Program-made: the position numbers and the translations under genes | From: Hymenobacter nivis | GTDB lineage: Bacteria > Bacteroidota > Bacteroidia > Cytophagales > Hymenobacteraceae | Assembly: GCF_006439025.1 (NCBI RefSeq) | Contig: NZ_RCYZ01000002.1 | Span: 186,753-250,752, forward strand | Length of the DNA stretch: 64,000 nt | Direction of reading: 5' to 3' | In this document: piece by piece, positions 33,075-42,275 of the stretch | Numbering within the stretch: position 1 is the stretch's first letter | How the letters are laid out: each line of letters starts with the position of its first letter | Notes under the pieces: generated by a model | Told to the model about the DNA's origin: nothing | Databases searched by the model: none | The model's input: the letters and a program-made list of their open reading frames with translations, nothing else

Positions 33075-34142
33075 CTAGGGGGCCCCGGGCACCACCTTGG
33101 GCTTGGGCAGCTTGAACTCCATGGTGGTGCCCTCTCCCACGGCGCTCTTCACCCGAATGCTCGATTTGTGGGCCTCCACGATGTGCTTGCTGATGGCCAG
33201 CCCCAGCCCCGAGCCGCCCGACTCGCGCGAGCGGCTTTTGTCGATGCGGTAGAAGCGCTCGAAGATGCGCGCCTGGTGCTCGGGGGCAATGCCGGGGCCG
33301 TCGTCGCGCACCACGATGCGCACGCCGCGGTTGCTTTCCACCAACGACACGCGCACCTGGCCCTGGTCGCGGCCGTACTTCACGGCGTTGTCAATCAGGT
33401 TGATGAGCACTTGGCGGATGCGGTTGCGGTCGGCGATGACGGGCAAGCCCGCGGTGGCGTACTTGGGCGGTAGCAGCTCGAGCGTGGTGCCGCGGCGGCG
33501 GGCTTTTTCCTCCACTAGCTCAAATATTTCGCGCACCAAAGCCACCAGGTCGAAGCGCTGGCGGCGCAGGCGCACCACGCCCTGTTCGAGCTGCGAAATC
33601 GTGACCAAGTCCTGAATCAGGGCGTCGAGCGTGTCGAGGCTGGTGGCGGCTTTGGTGAGGAACTTGTGCCGGGTGGCGGGGTCGATGTCGTCGGGGCCCT
33701 CGGCGTCGAGCACGGTGTGCACAAAGCCCTGGGCGGCAAACAGCGGCGTTTTCAGCTCGTGCGACACGTCGGCCAGAAACTCGCGGCGCAGGGCCTGGAG
33801 GCGCTTCAGTTCGTCGATTTCCTGCTGCCGGCGCTCGGCCATCTGCAAAATCTCGTCGCGTACCCGCTTCACCGGCTCGGGCCGGAACAAAAACTTGTTG
33901 CTCAGCTTCTTGAACTCCTTGCGCTTGATGTGCTCCAGGCCGGCATAAATGCCGTTGATCTCCCGAAAAATCAGGGCCTCAAACGTTAGGTACACCAGCA
34001 AAAAGCAAGCGGCCACCGTGATGCCGCCCGCCAGAAACGCCTCGCGCTGCGGCAGCCCCGGCACCACCAGCGCGCACGCCGTGAGCACGCCCGCCACCAG
34101 CAGCGCGATGAGGATGGCGACGGTGCGGGACGAGAAATTCAT
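33075..34142 (-). CDS. Sensor histidine kinase, PhoR-like
   Basis: A 355-residue kinase with two membrane helices (~8-30 and ~36-58) and almost no periplasmic loop, a short linker (~60-110), then the phospho-acceptor helix FLADVSHELKTPLFAAQGFV (His near residue 127) and ATPase boxes: N-box VLINLIDNAVKYG, G1 DDGPGIAPEHQARIF and G2 GGSGLGLAISKHIVEAH. With the OmpR-type regulator just upstream it forms a two-component pair. The lack of a sensor loop points to a membrane or accessory-protein signal, as in PhoR; phosphate sensing is only a guess. Confidence 0.92.
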   Translation of the reverse strand: MNFSSRTVAILIALLVAGVLTACALVVPGLPQREAFLAGGITVAACFLLVYLTFEALIFREINGIYAGLEHIKRKEFKKLSNKFLFRPEPVKRVRDEILQMAERRQQEIDELKRLQALRREFLADVSHELKTPLFAAQGFVHTVLDAEGPDDIDPATRHKFLTKAATSLDTLDALIQDLVTISQLEQGVVRLRRQRFDLVALVREIFELVEEKARRRGTTLELLPPKYATAGLPVIADRNRIRQVLINLIDNAVKYGRDQGQVRVSLVESNRGVRIVVRDDGPGIAPEHQARIFERFYRIDKSRSRESGGSGLGLAISKHIVEAHKSSIRVKSAVGEGTTMEFKLPKPKVVPGAP

Positions 34143-34223
34143 TTAATCAGTTAGTAGTGAGCGGTTGGCAATTCTGAAAGAAAATGCGTCTTCCCAAGGA
34201 ACGCAGTGAAGCGCAAAGAAAAT

Positions 34224-34250
34224 GAGCAACCGCCGTAACGGCCGTTGCTC
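34224..34250 (-). other. Hairpin between response regulator and kinase genes
   Basis: GAGCAAC (34224-34230) pairs with GTTGCTC (34244-34250) around a nearly self-complementary centre. It lies in the 136-base gap inside the two-gene unit and could lower kinase expression. No T run follows. Confidence 0.4.
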
Positions 34251-34278
34251 ACTGTCAATTGCTTGCTGCTCATCGAAG

Positions 34279-34974
<696 letters not shown>

Positions 34975-35101
34975 AGCGCGGGGGCTTAGGTGGAATGTTG
35001 CCCCAAAATTACCGCCGCGTTGCGCCAAGGCAGTGTTACGTTTGTGTGACGCGGTTCTGGGGGCCCCTGGGGGCGGGCTTGCTGGGGGCCCTAGCCGTGG
35101 G

Positions 35102-35914
35102 CTAGCGCACCAGGTTCAGGCGGGCGCGCAGGCCGCGGCACTGGTACATGTCCACCTTCACAGCGCCCACAAACAGCTCGGCCTGGAAGAGCACCGGAAT
35201 CTTGTTGCGGTCGTCGGAGAGGTACACCGAAATGGCGTTTTCGCCCTTAAAAATCTTGTTAGCCGGCATTTTGGGCACCAGCTTAAAGGCGCGCACCGTG
35301 CCGGCTTTGGTTTCCACGGTTTCGCGGCCCTTGAATACCACTTCGAGCAGGAAGTTGGAGCCGTCGAAATAGGCCGGCATCTTCACCGATTCGCCTGGGC
35401 GCATGCGCTCCAGGTTGAGGGTGCGCAGGTAATAAAAGCCGCTCACCAGCTCCAGGCAGTTGTTGGCCACCTTCACCGAGGTGCGGGTGGGGTTGTCCTT
35501 GTCGTGGTCCTGCACGTCGGCCACGGCGCGGAGCTGGTCAAAATCCACGGTTTCCTTTTTGTGGTAGCCCTTCTCGGTGATGTCGCGCTGGGCGCGCATG
35601 GGCAAAATGCTGGCCGTGTCGATGTAGGCCCGCCACTGGTCGCGGATGCGTAAAAAGAAGTCGAACGAGCCGATGGTGCGCCCGCTCACGGTGGCCTTGT
35701 AGCAGGGGCGGTCGGCTACGCGCTCCAGGGCCCCACTGGTTTCCACGGTGGCCTCGGCGGCGTTGATGAGGCCGTAGTGCACCTTGTAGTTGATGACCTC
35801 GCCGCGCCCGAAGCTGGCCTGCGGCAGGTAGCGCACGGCCTCGCCGGGCCCCGTGGCCGACTGGGCGGCGAGTAGCAGCAAAGCAAACGGAGCAGCGTAA
35901 ATCCAGCGGCGCAT
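35102..35914 (-). CDS. DUF3108 exported protein
   Basis: A 270-residue protein with a signal peptide (MRRWIYAAPFALLLLAAQSA). It carries a DUF3108 domain: FGRGEVINYKVHYGLINAAE, YKATVSGRTIGSFDFFLRIR, DQWRAYIDTASILPMRAQRD and FYYLRTLNLERMRPGESVKM, ending with IPVLFQAELFVGAVKVDMYQ. The family is periplasmic or outer-membrane associated, of unknown function, with a lipoprotein-carrier-like half-barrel predicted. The start is at ATG 35914; the frame is open further to 35968. It lies downstream of recA beyond a terminator. Confidence 0.88.
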   Translation of the reverse strand: MRRWIYAAPFALLLLAAQSATGPGEAVRYLPQASFGRGEVINYKVHYGLINAAEATVETSGALERVADRPCYKATVSGRTIGSFDFFLRIRDQWRAYIDTASILPMRAQRDITEKGYHKKETVDFDQLRAVADVQDHDKDNPTRTSVKVANNCLELVSGFYYLRTLNLERMRPGESVKMPAYFDGSNFLLEVVFKGRETVETKAGTVRAFKLVPKMPANKIFKGENAISVYLSDDRNKIPVLFQAELFVGAVKVDMYQCRGLRARLNLVR

Positions 35915-35997
35915 GAGGTGGGCAGTAGGGGTAAATCTAAGGCGTAACCAACGACCGATGCTAGACAAATGCGGTGCCAGGGCCCAAATAAAAACGC

Positions 35998-36030
35998 GAA
36001 AAGGCCCGCTGCGGATTGCAGCGGGCCTTT
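35998..36030 (-). terminator. Terminator downstream of recA
   Basis: GGCCCGCTGC (36003-36012) pairs with GCAGCGGGCC (36018-36027) with a five-base loop; on the minus strand TTTTCGCG follows. The plus side also has a T-rich tail, so it may act both ways. Confidence 0.75.
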
Positions 36031-36044
36031 CTCTTTGAGAAGTT

Positions 36045-36101
36045 AAAACTTTTCGGTTAAAAGTTAAAACATTGAATTTTAAATTTTAACCGAAAAGTTT
36101 T
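36045..36101. repeat. AT-rich inverted repeat of GTTAAAA-type units
   Basis: An 18-base arm (36045-36062, AAAACTTTTCGGTTAAAA) is perfectly repeated in inverted form at 36084-36101, with GTTAAAAC-like units between. It lies nine bases past the recA stop, before the terminator. Same style as the palindrome inserted in hrpB at 56741-56824. Confidence 0.75.
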
Positions 36102-36109
36102 AAATCTAT

Positions 36110-37234
36110 CTACAGCGTGTCTTCGCCGTCTTCCGGAATGCTCATGTCCACGGGGATGACGTCCTCGTCGCCCTTGGCCATGGTCCGGATTTTGGCTTCG
36201 ATTTCTTCGGCCAGCTCGGGGTTGTCGAGCAGCAGGGTTTTCACGGCCTCACGGCCCTGGCCAATCTTGGTTTCGCCGTAGTTGAACCACGAGCCCGACT
36301 TGCCAATGATGCCCATGTCGACGCCCAGGTCAACAATCTCGCCCACTTTGCTGATGCCCTGGCCGTAGATGATGTCAAACTCGACCACTTTGAAGGGCGG
36401 CGCGACTTTGTTTTTCACCACCTTCACCTTGGTGCGGTTGCCGGTCACGTTGTCTTTGTCTTCCTTGATCTGGCCGATGCGGCGAATATCAAGGCGCACC
36501 GAAGCGTAGAATTTCAGGGCGTTGCCGCCGGTCGTGGTTTCGGGCGAGCCGAACATTACGCCGATTTTCTCGCGGAGCTGGTTGATGAACACGCAGCAGC
36601 AGCCGGTTTTGTTGATGGTGCCGGTGAGCTTGCGCAAGGCCTGGCTCATGAGGCGGGCGTGGAGGCCCACTTTCGAGTCGCCCATGTCGCCTTCGAGTTC
36701 GCCTTTCGGCACGAGGGCGGCCACGGAGTCAATCACAATGATGTCGATGGCACCGGAGCTGATGAGCTGGTCGGCAATTTCGAGGGCTTGCTCGCCGTTG
36801 TCGGGCTGCGCGATTAGCAAATTGGTAGTATCGATGCCCAGCTTTTCGGCGTACGATTTATCAAAGGCGTGCTCGGCGTCGATGAACGCGGCCATGCCGC
36901 CTTTCTTCTGCGCTTCGGCAATCATGTGCATCGTCAGGGTCGTTTTGCCCGACGACTCGGGGCCGTAGATTTCAATCACGCGGCCGCGGGGCACCCCGCC
37001 GATACCCAGGGCAATGTCGAGCGAAAGCGAGCCGGTGCTAATGCTCGGGATGTCGTCCACCTTGTTATCGGAGAGCTTCATCACCGTGCCCTTGCCGTAG
37101 GCTTTGTCCAGCTTGTCGAGGGTAAGCTGGAGGGCTTTCATCTTTTCGGCGGCGACGTTCACTTCGCCTTTCTCGGCCTTGTCGGGTTTATCGACTTTTT
37201 CGGCTTTGGGGGCCTTGGAGGTTGCTAATGCCAT
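36110..37234 (-). CDS. recA: Recombinase RecA
   Basis: A 374-residue RecA, the ATP-dependent strand-exchange protein that also triggers the SOS response. The Walker A motif [10 protein letters not shown] (about residue 90-99), Walker [13 protein letters not shown], loop 2 [20 protein letters not shown] and the polymer-interface segments are intact. The N-terminal ~30 residues are Lys/Asp/Glu-rich, an extension common in this group. A -7-like TAACTTTA lies at 37277-37270 on the minus strand, but no SOS box was identified. Confidence 0.98.
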   Translation of the reverse strand: MALATSKAPKAEKVDKPDKAEKGEVNVAAEKMKALQLTLDKLDKAYGKGTVMKLSDNKVDDIPSISTGSLSLDIALGIGGVPRGRVIEIYGPESSGKTTLTMHMIAEAQKKGGMAAFIDAEHAFDKSYAEKLGIDTTNLLIAQPDNGEQALEIADQLISSGAIDIIVIDSVAALVPKGELEGDMGDSKVGLHARLMSQALRKLTGTINKTGCCCVFINQLREKIGVMFGSPETTTGGNALKFYASVRLDIRRIGQIKEDKDNVTGNRTKVKVVKNKVAPPFKVVEFDIIYGQGISKVGEIVDLGVDMGIIGKSGSWFNYGETKIGQGREAVKTLLLDNPELAEEIEAKIRTMAKGDEDVIPVDMSIPEDGEDTL

Positions 37235-37400
37235 GGGGGAGGAGTTGGGAAAAAGGAATTACGTTTGGGTAAAGTTACGGTGTTTTGGTGGGTTGGCCCC
37301 GGCCGATATAGACAAAACAAAGGCTTGCAATACGGCTGTTTTTGGGCGGCTTTTTCTAACACCGGGGTGGGCGTTTTTGTGCCATTGAGATTGGAAATTT

Positions 37401-38624
37401 ATGCGGAATCTTCTAAGAATTTTAGTAGCTGTTGGGGCCCTGCTGGTTACGGTAGGAGAGGCGCAGGCGCAGCTGGATAACCGGGCGTTTACCTCGCCCG
37501 AGCCGGGCCGGACCAAGTTCGGCAAAAACCCCACGCTGCTCGCGGAAGACGCCGACACGGCCGCGAGCCGGGCCGCGCCCCAGGCCGGTGACCTGCGCAT
37601 TAGCCTGAACGCCTTCACGTTTTTCAAGGACAACGAGTACTTCAACGACATTGTGGAGGGCTACACGCTGTTTGGCACGCAGCTCAACCCGCAGCTTGTT
37701 TATTATCCTACCAAGGAGCTGCGCCTGGAGGCCGGCGTGTTCTTGTGGAAGGATTTTGGAACCCCTCTGCTGCGGCAGGTGCGCCCCACCTACCGTGCCA
37801 CCTGGACGCACGGGCCCCACCAGTTCATTTTCGGCAACATCCGGGCAAACCTCAACCACGGATACGTTGAGCCGCTGCTCGATTTTGAGCGCGTGATGCT
37901 GGTGCCGCTGGAGGAGGGCTTGCAATACCGCCTGAACACCAAGCGCGTGGCGCTGGACGTGTGGGTGGACTGGCTGAAGCAGGAATACGCGGGCAGCAAC
38001 TACCAGGAACAAATTGCCGGCGGTCTCAGCGGCAGCTACCGCCTCACCCGGCCCGGGGCCCCAGTGGACGTTTCCGTGCCGCTGCAGTTCACGGCTCGGC
38101 ACGCGGGCGGGCAGATTGATACACTGCGCGCGCCTATCCAAACGCTGTTCAATTACGCCACGGGCGTGGTGGCGCGGGTGCCGCTGCGGGGCCGCACCCT
38201 GCAAGCGGTGCGGCTGAACGCCTACGGCCTGCTGTTCGACGACCACTCGTTTTCCAACTACCGCTTGCCTTTCCAGGATGGCCGGGGCCTGTACCTCAAC
38301 GGCACGCTCGAAACCCGCTACCTCGACGTGATGCTGAGCTACTGGCAGGGCCACCAGTTTTTTGCCCCCCTGGGCGGCAATTACTACCAGTCCATTGCCT
38401 CGCGCTACGGCACGCCCGGCTTCACCGACGCCGAGCGCCGGCTGCTACTGGTGCGCCTGCTGCGCGACTTCCGCATCTCCGACGCGGCCGCCCTCACGGT
38501 GCGCGTCGAGCCAGTATACGATTTCAACAAGCAGTTGCTGGATTTCTCGTTTGGCTTCTACCTCAACTTCCGGCAGGAATGGCTGCTCGGCAACGTAGGC
38601 CGCCGCGCCCGCGTGGGGCAATGA
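37401..38624 (+). CDS. Outer-membrane β-barrel-like protein, unknown function
   Basis: A 407-residue exported protein with a signal peptide (MRNLLRILVAVGALLVTVGE then AQA). After a short linker, from about residue 65 it consists of alternating β-strand segments with aromatic ends, e.g. LRISLNAFTFFKDNEYF, FIFGNIRANLNHGYVEPL, LNGTLETRYLDVMLSYWQGH and the last strand FSFGFYLNFRQEWLLGNVG, a layout expected of an outer-membrane barrel. I do not recognise a Pfam family. No neighbour on the same strand suggests a role. Confidence 0.7.
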   Translation: MRNLLRILVAVGALLVTVGEAQAQLDNRAFTSPEPGRTKFGKNPTLLAEDADTAASRAAPQAGDLRISLNAFTFFKDNEYFNDIVEGYTLFGTQLNPQLVYYPTKELRLEAGVFLWKDFGTPLLRQVRPTYRATWTHGPHQFIFGNIRANLNHGYVEPLLDFERVMLVPLEEGLQYRLNTKRVALDVWVDWLKQEYAGSNYQEQIAGGLSGSYRLTRPGAPVDVSVPLQFTARHAGGQIDTLRAPIQTLFNYATGVVARVPLRGRTLQAVRLNAYGLLFDDHSFSNYRLPFQDGRGLYLNGTLETRYLDVMLSYWQGHQFFAPLGGNYYQSIASRYGTPGFTDAERRLLLVRLLRDFRISDAAALTVRVEPVYDFNKQLLDFSFGFYLNFRQEWLLGNVGRRARVGQ

Positions 38625-38642
38625 GTGAGTGAATCAAGGTGA

Positions 38643-38667
38643 TCATGCTTCGACAAGCTCAGCATGA
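38643..38667. repeat. REP-like palindrome, short copy
   Basis: TCATGCT (38643-38649) and AGCATGA (38661-38667) are inverted around TCGACAAGCTC. The stretch through ACCGTT matches the right arm of the larger element at 42163-42250 with one mismatch, so both belong to a dispersed family. It lies between convergent genes. Confidence 0.75.
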
Positions 38668-38706
38668 CCGTTATATTATCCTGAAATCACCCACCAACTT
38701 ACTCAT

Positions 38707-39252
38707 TCACCGCTCCTGTACGAAGCGGTAGATGCGGCCTACGGCGTCGGCGTTGCGGAACCAGGCGCGGCGGGGGGCAGGGTTTTCGAGGCGGAAGCCG
38801 GCGGCCAGGGCCACGGCTTGGCCCCGGGTATTGTCGGCGAAGCAGCGGATGAGCAGGCGGCGGCTGGCCACGGGCCCGAAGCCGAAGCCGCACACGGCCG
38901 CCAGGGCCTCGCGGGCGTAGCCGTGGCCCTCAGCTTCACGGGCCAGGTAGTAGCCGATTTCGGCCTGCGCGTCGTGCTGGGGCATCAGGCAGATGTCGCC
39001 GAGGTAGGCCCCGGTGGCGCGCAGCCAGATGCCCAGCACGTAGAAGCGCCCGCTCTCCCAATCGGCGGCAAAGGCGGCCAGGGCCCCGGGAGCCTCCGCG
39101 ATGGTGGGCACGGTGCGCAGGCGGTCGGGGAAGGAGGTATTCAGGCGGGCCTGGTTGTGCTGGAGCAGGGCAAAAAATGCGTCGGCGTCGGCCGCTTCGT
39201 AGGGGCGCAGTAGCAGGCGGGTGGTGAGCAGAGGAGTACGCGGAAGCGGCAT
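38707..39252 (-). CDS. GNAT acetyltransferase, RimJ-like
   Basis: A 181-residue acetyl-CoA-dependent N-acetyltransferase of the RimJ/RimL type. Family features are LLTTRLLLRPYEAADADAFF at the start, YLGDICLMPQHDAQAEIGYY (β-bulge strand before the CoA loop), EGHGYAREALAAVCGFGFG (CoA-binding RxxGxA/GxG variant) and the CFADNTRGQAVALAAGFRLE stretch, which precedes the tail. The ATG at 39252 is chosen; the frame upstream is not similar to the family. Its substrate is unknown. Confidence 0.9.
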   Translation of the reverse strand: MPLPRTPLLTTRLLLRPYEAADADAFFALLQHNQARLNTSFPDRLRTVPTIAEAPGALAAFAADWESGRFYVLGIWLRATGAYLGDICLMPQHDAQAEIGYYLAREAEGHGYAREALAAVCGFGFGPVASRRLLIRCFADNTRGQAVALAAGFRLENPAPRRAWFRNADAVGRIYRFVQER

Positions 39253-39442
39253 AAGCCCTACGTACGACAAAACGGCCCGGCTGGAGCGCGCCGGGGCCCT
39301 ATTCGGTGGCGGGGCCCCAACTAAAGGGGCGGTAATAAACGCACCGACGGCAACCCGGCGCGGGGCGCGGGAGTACAAACCTTGCCTGCCGCCCCGGCCG
39401 TGGGCCCCGCCGCTCTTTCCCAAAACCAATAATCCTCTCCCT

Positions 39443-40510
39443 ATGTCCGCTGCCATCGGCTACGCTGCCAAAAGCGTCAATGCTAAGCTAGTACCCTTCC
39501 ACTTCGAGCGCCGCTCCCCCGGGGCCCACGACGTGGCCATCCACATTGAATACTGCGGCGTGTGCCACTCCGACGTGCACCAGGTACGCAACGACTGGAA
39601 AAACTCGCTGTATCCCTGCGTGCCAGGCCACGAAATTGTGGGCCGCGTCACGGCCGTGGGCAACAAAGTAACCAAGTACCAGGTGGGCGACCTCGTGGGT
39701 GTGGGCTGCATGGTGGACTCATGCCAGCACTGCGCCTCCTGTGCCGAGGGCGAGGAGCAATACTGCGAGAACGGCATGCTGGCCACTTATAACGGCCCCT
39801 TCAAGCCCGACGGCACCAACACCTACGGCGGCTACTCGGACCACTTGGTGGTGACCGAAAAATTCGTACTGAGCGTGCCCACCAGCCTGGGCGCCCGGCT
39901 GCAAGGCGTGGCCCCGCTGCTGTGCGCCGGCGTGACGACCTACTCGCCCCTAAAGCACTGGAAAGTGGGCCCCGGCCAAAAAGTAGCCATCGTGGGCCTC
40001 GGCGGCCTCGGGCACGTGGCCGTAAAGCTGGCCGTGGCCATGGGCGCGGAGGTGACGGTCATTACCACGTCGATGGACAAGGAAGACCGTGCCCGGGAAA
40101 TAGGGGCCCACGACGTGATTTACTCGAAGAACCCCGCGGCTATGCTCAAGCACGCGGAGAAGTTCGACTTCATCCTCAGCACCATTCCGGTGGCGCACGA
40201 CGTGAACCCATACATCGAACTGCTGAAGCGCGACGGCAATATCGTGCTGGTGGGCGTGCTAGAGCCGTTGGCCGCTGGCACCAACAACATGCTGGTGGCC
40301 AGCAAGCGCCGCAGCGTGGCCGGCTCGTTCATCGGCAGCCTCGCCGAAACCCAAGAAGTGCTCGACTTCTGTGGCAAGCACGGCATCACGGCTGACGTGG
40401 AGCTGATTGATATCCAAGACATTAACAAAGCATTCGCCGACGTGGAAAAAGGCAAAGTACCCTTCCGCTTCGTCATCGACATGGCTACGCTGGCTGCAGT
40501 GAAAGAATAA
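39443..40510 (+). CDS. Zinc-dependent NAD(P) alcohol dehydrogenase, CAD-like
   Basis: A 355-residue medium-chain dehydrogenase of the cinnamyl-alcohol/YahK group that reduces aldehydes or oxidises alcohols with NADP(H). Catalytic zinc ligands are in CGVCHSDVHQ (Cys near 39), GHEIVGRV (His-Glu) and the later Cys of PLLCAGVTTYSPL; the structural zinc is held by CQHCASCAEGEEQYC. The cofactor fold shows VAIVGLGGLGHVAVKLA. The ATG at 39443 follows a purine-poor leader; the long upstream frame is antisense to the GNAT gene. A very strong terminator follows. Confidence 0.94.
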   Translation: MSAAIGYAAKSVNAKLVPFHFERRSPGAHDVAIHIEYCGVCHSDVHQVRNDWKNSLYPCVPGHEIVGRVTAVGNKVTKYQVGDLVGVGCMVDSCQHCASCAEGEEQYCENGMLATYNGPFKPDGTNTYGGYSDHLVVTEKFVLSVPTSLGARLQGVAPLLCAGVTTYSPLKHWKVGPGQKVAIVGLGGLGHVAVKLAVAMGAEVTVITTSMDKEDRAREIGAHDVIYSKNPAAMLKHAEKFDFILSTIPVAHDVNPYIELLKRDGNIVLVGVLEPLAAGTNNMLVASKRRSVAGSFIGSLAETQEVLDFCGKHGITADVELIDIQDINKAFADVEKGKVPFRFVIDMATLAAVKE

Positions 40511-40520
40511 GGCTTGCGAG

Positions 40521-40581
40521 TAAAAAGCAAAAAGGGCGGGGCCGGCGGAATATTCCGCTGGCCCCGCCCTTTTTGCTTTTT
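40521..40581. terminator. Long bidirectional terminator
   Basis: An almost perfect palindrome of about 60 bases: AAAAAGCAAAAAGGGCGGGG (from 40522) is mirrored to 40581, with an inner GGCGGAATATTCCGCT. It has A run before and T run after, so it ends the dehydrogenase transcript and the leftward gene alike. Confidence 0.9.
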
Positions 40582-40607
40582 AGGGCCCCCAGGACCCTTC
40601 GCCTGGC

Positions 40608-41027
40608 CTATTGCCCAGCGTACTGCCGGGGGCTACCCAGCATGTGCTGGGTGCGCATCACGTTCACCTGGCGGGCCGCTTCGTTGAAGAATTCGAGGCG
40701 GCGGATGAGCATCTCCTTGGTTAGCACGCGGCCTTCGGGCGTGGCCATCAGGGCCCGCTTGTCGGCCAAAATGTGCCGGACGGCGGCCAGCGCGGGGCCC
40801 TCGTGCTGCATGAACTGCTGCTCGAATTCTCCCAGCCGGGCCACACCCTCGGTGGTGAGGCGGAACTGCTCGCCGGCGCCCTGGTTCAGCACCTCGCACA
40901 GCACGTACACCTCAATGGGCAGGCTGGTTTCGAGGGCTGTGGAACGCAGGTCGAGCCCAGCGGCCATAGCGTCGAGGATGATGCGCACGTTGCGCTCAAA
41001 TTGCTGGTAGTAGGCTTGGGATTCCAT
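40608..41027 (-). CDS. Protein of unknown function, 139 residues
   Basis: A helical cytoplasmic protein (MESQAYYQQFERNVRIILDA start, PIEVYVLCEVLNQGAGEQFR, then LTKEMLIRRLEFFNEAARQV). Hydrophobic spacing suggests four or five amphipathic helices. No family recognised. It comes last in the leftward run MoxR - unknown, separated from moxR by a repeat-bearing gap. Confidence 0.55.
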   Translation of the reverse strand: MESQAYYQQFERNVRIILDAMAAGLDLRSTALETSLPIEVYVLCEVLNQGAGEQFRLTTEGVARLGEFEQQFMQHEGPALAAVRHILADKRALMATPEGRVLTKEMLIRRLEFFNEAARQVNVMRTQHMLGSPRQYAGQ

Positions 41028-41034
41028 TTTTCAA

Positions 41035-41139
41035 TTAACAGTTAGCATTTAACATCTAACAGCCATTCTGGCTGCGCATCATTTCACATCACCGGGCCAG
41101 GGAGTATTTGCCTGTTGAATGTTAAATGACAATTGTTAA
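41035..41139. repeat. Imperfect inverted repeat of TTAACA/GTTAAAT units
   Basis: Arms 41035-41055 and 41119-41139 are inverted copies (15-17 of 21 positions). They consist of short units such as TTAACA and CATTTAACAT and lie in the gap before the unknown gene. Belongs in style with the palindromes at 32249, 36045 and 56741. Confidence 0.6.
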
Positions 41140-41144
41140 ATGAA

Positions 41145-42101
41145 TTAAAGTAACTCCTTGATAATCTGTTCCACCGTCACGCCCTCGGCCTCGGCTTTGA
41201 AGTTGCGCACCAGGCGGTGGCGCAGGATGGGCAGGGCCACGGCGCGCACGTCCTCAATGTCGGGCGAGTATTTGCCGCTGATGAGGGCGTTGCACTTGGC
41301 GGCCACCACCAAGTATTGAGAGGCCCGGGGCCCCGCGCCCCACTCCAGCAGCTGCTGGGCCCGGGGAGCAGCGCGCTCGCCCTGGGGACGGGTTTTGTGC
41401 ACCAGGCTCACGGCGTATTCCACCACATTGTCGGCCACGGGCACGCGGCGCACCAGAGCCTGGTAGGCCTGAATTTCGGCGGCCGTCAGCACTTTGCGTA
41501 CCGTGTGCTGGCGGTCGGCGGTGGTGTTTTTCACGATGTTCAGCTCCTCGGCGTAGCTGGGGTAGCCCAGCTGCACGTTGAACATGAAGCGGTCGAGCTG
41601 GGCCTCAGGCAGCGGGTAGGTGCCTTCCTGCTCGATGGGGTTTTGGGTGGCGAGCACGAAGAACGGGCGCGCCAGCGGGTAGCGCTGCCCGGCCACGGTC
41701 ACGGCGTATTCCTGCATGCTTTCGAGCAGGGCGGCCTGGGTTTTGGGCGGCGTGCGGTTGATTTCGTCGGCCAGCACGAGGTTGGCGAAGATGGGGCCCT
41801 TCACGAACTGAAACTCGCGCTGCTGGGTCAGCGTCTCCGAGCCCACAATGTCGCTCGGCATCAGGTCGGGGGTGAACTGAATGCGGTTGAACGATAAATC
41901 CAGCGCGTCGGCAATGGTTTGGATGAGCAGCGTTTTAGCCAAGCCAGGCACGCCTACCAATAAGCAGTGGCCCTGGGCAAACACGGCCGTGAGCACCAGC
42001 CGCACCACCTCATCCTGCCCCACGATAACCTGGCCGATTTCGCGGCGCAGCGCCTGGTAGTGGGCCGCAAGGGCGTCGGCGGCTTCTTTGTCGTTGGTCA
42101 T
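41145..42101 (-). CDS. MoxR-family AAA+ ATPase
   Basis: A 318-residue chaperone-like ATPase. Motifs: VIVGQDEVVRLVLTAVFAQG, Walker A GVPGLAKTLL, Walker B LVLADEINRTPPKTQAALLE, sensor 1 FFVLATQNPIEQEGTYPLPE and an arginine-finger region QLDRFMF. MoxR ATPases mature partner proteins, often with von Willebrand factor A proteins; no such partner is in view. The ATG at 42101 (MTNDKEAADA) is used. It follows the SurA-like gene, an order common in Bacteroidota and pointing to envelope work. Confidence 0.93.
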   Translation of the reverse strand: MTNDKEAADALAAHYQALRREIGQVIVGQDEVVRLVLTAVFAQGHCLLVGVPGLAKTLLIQTIADALDLSFNRIQFTPDLMPSDIVGSETLTQQREFQFVKGPIFANLVLADEINRTPPKTQAALLESMQEYAVTVAGQRYPLARPFFVLATQNPIEQEGTYPLPEAQLDRFMFNVQLGYPSYAEELNIVKNTTADRQHTVRKVLTAAEIQAYQALVRRVPVADNVVEYAVSLVHKTRPQGERAAPRAQQLLEWGAGPRASQYLVVAAKCNALISGKYSPDIEDVRAVALPILRHRLVRNFKAEAEGVTVEQIIKELL

Positions 42102-42162
42102 GCTAGCGGATAAAGCGGCGAGTTGTTGGGGCTGGGGCCCCAGCAATTATTGGTGAGAGGCC

Positions 42163-42250
42163 GTCATGCTGAGCTTGTCAAAGCATCTCTCCCGCGTACT
42201 AACTACAATTTATTACTGCGGGATAAATGCTTCGACAGGCTCAGCATGAC
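42163..42250. repeat. REP-like palindromic element, long copy
   Basis: Left arm GTCATGCTGAGCTTGTCAAA (42163 onward to 42196) and right arm 42218-42250 form an imperfect palindrome with an AT-rich centre. The right arm matches 38643-38672 with one mismatch. It sits between moxR and the SurA-like gene. Confidence 0.8.
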
Positions 42251-42275
42251 CGTTTCATTGATTCAAACAGCCAAG

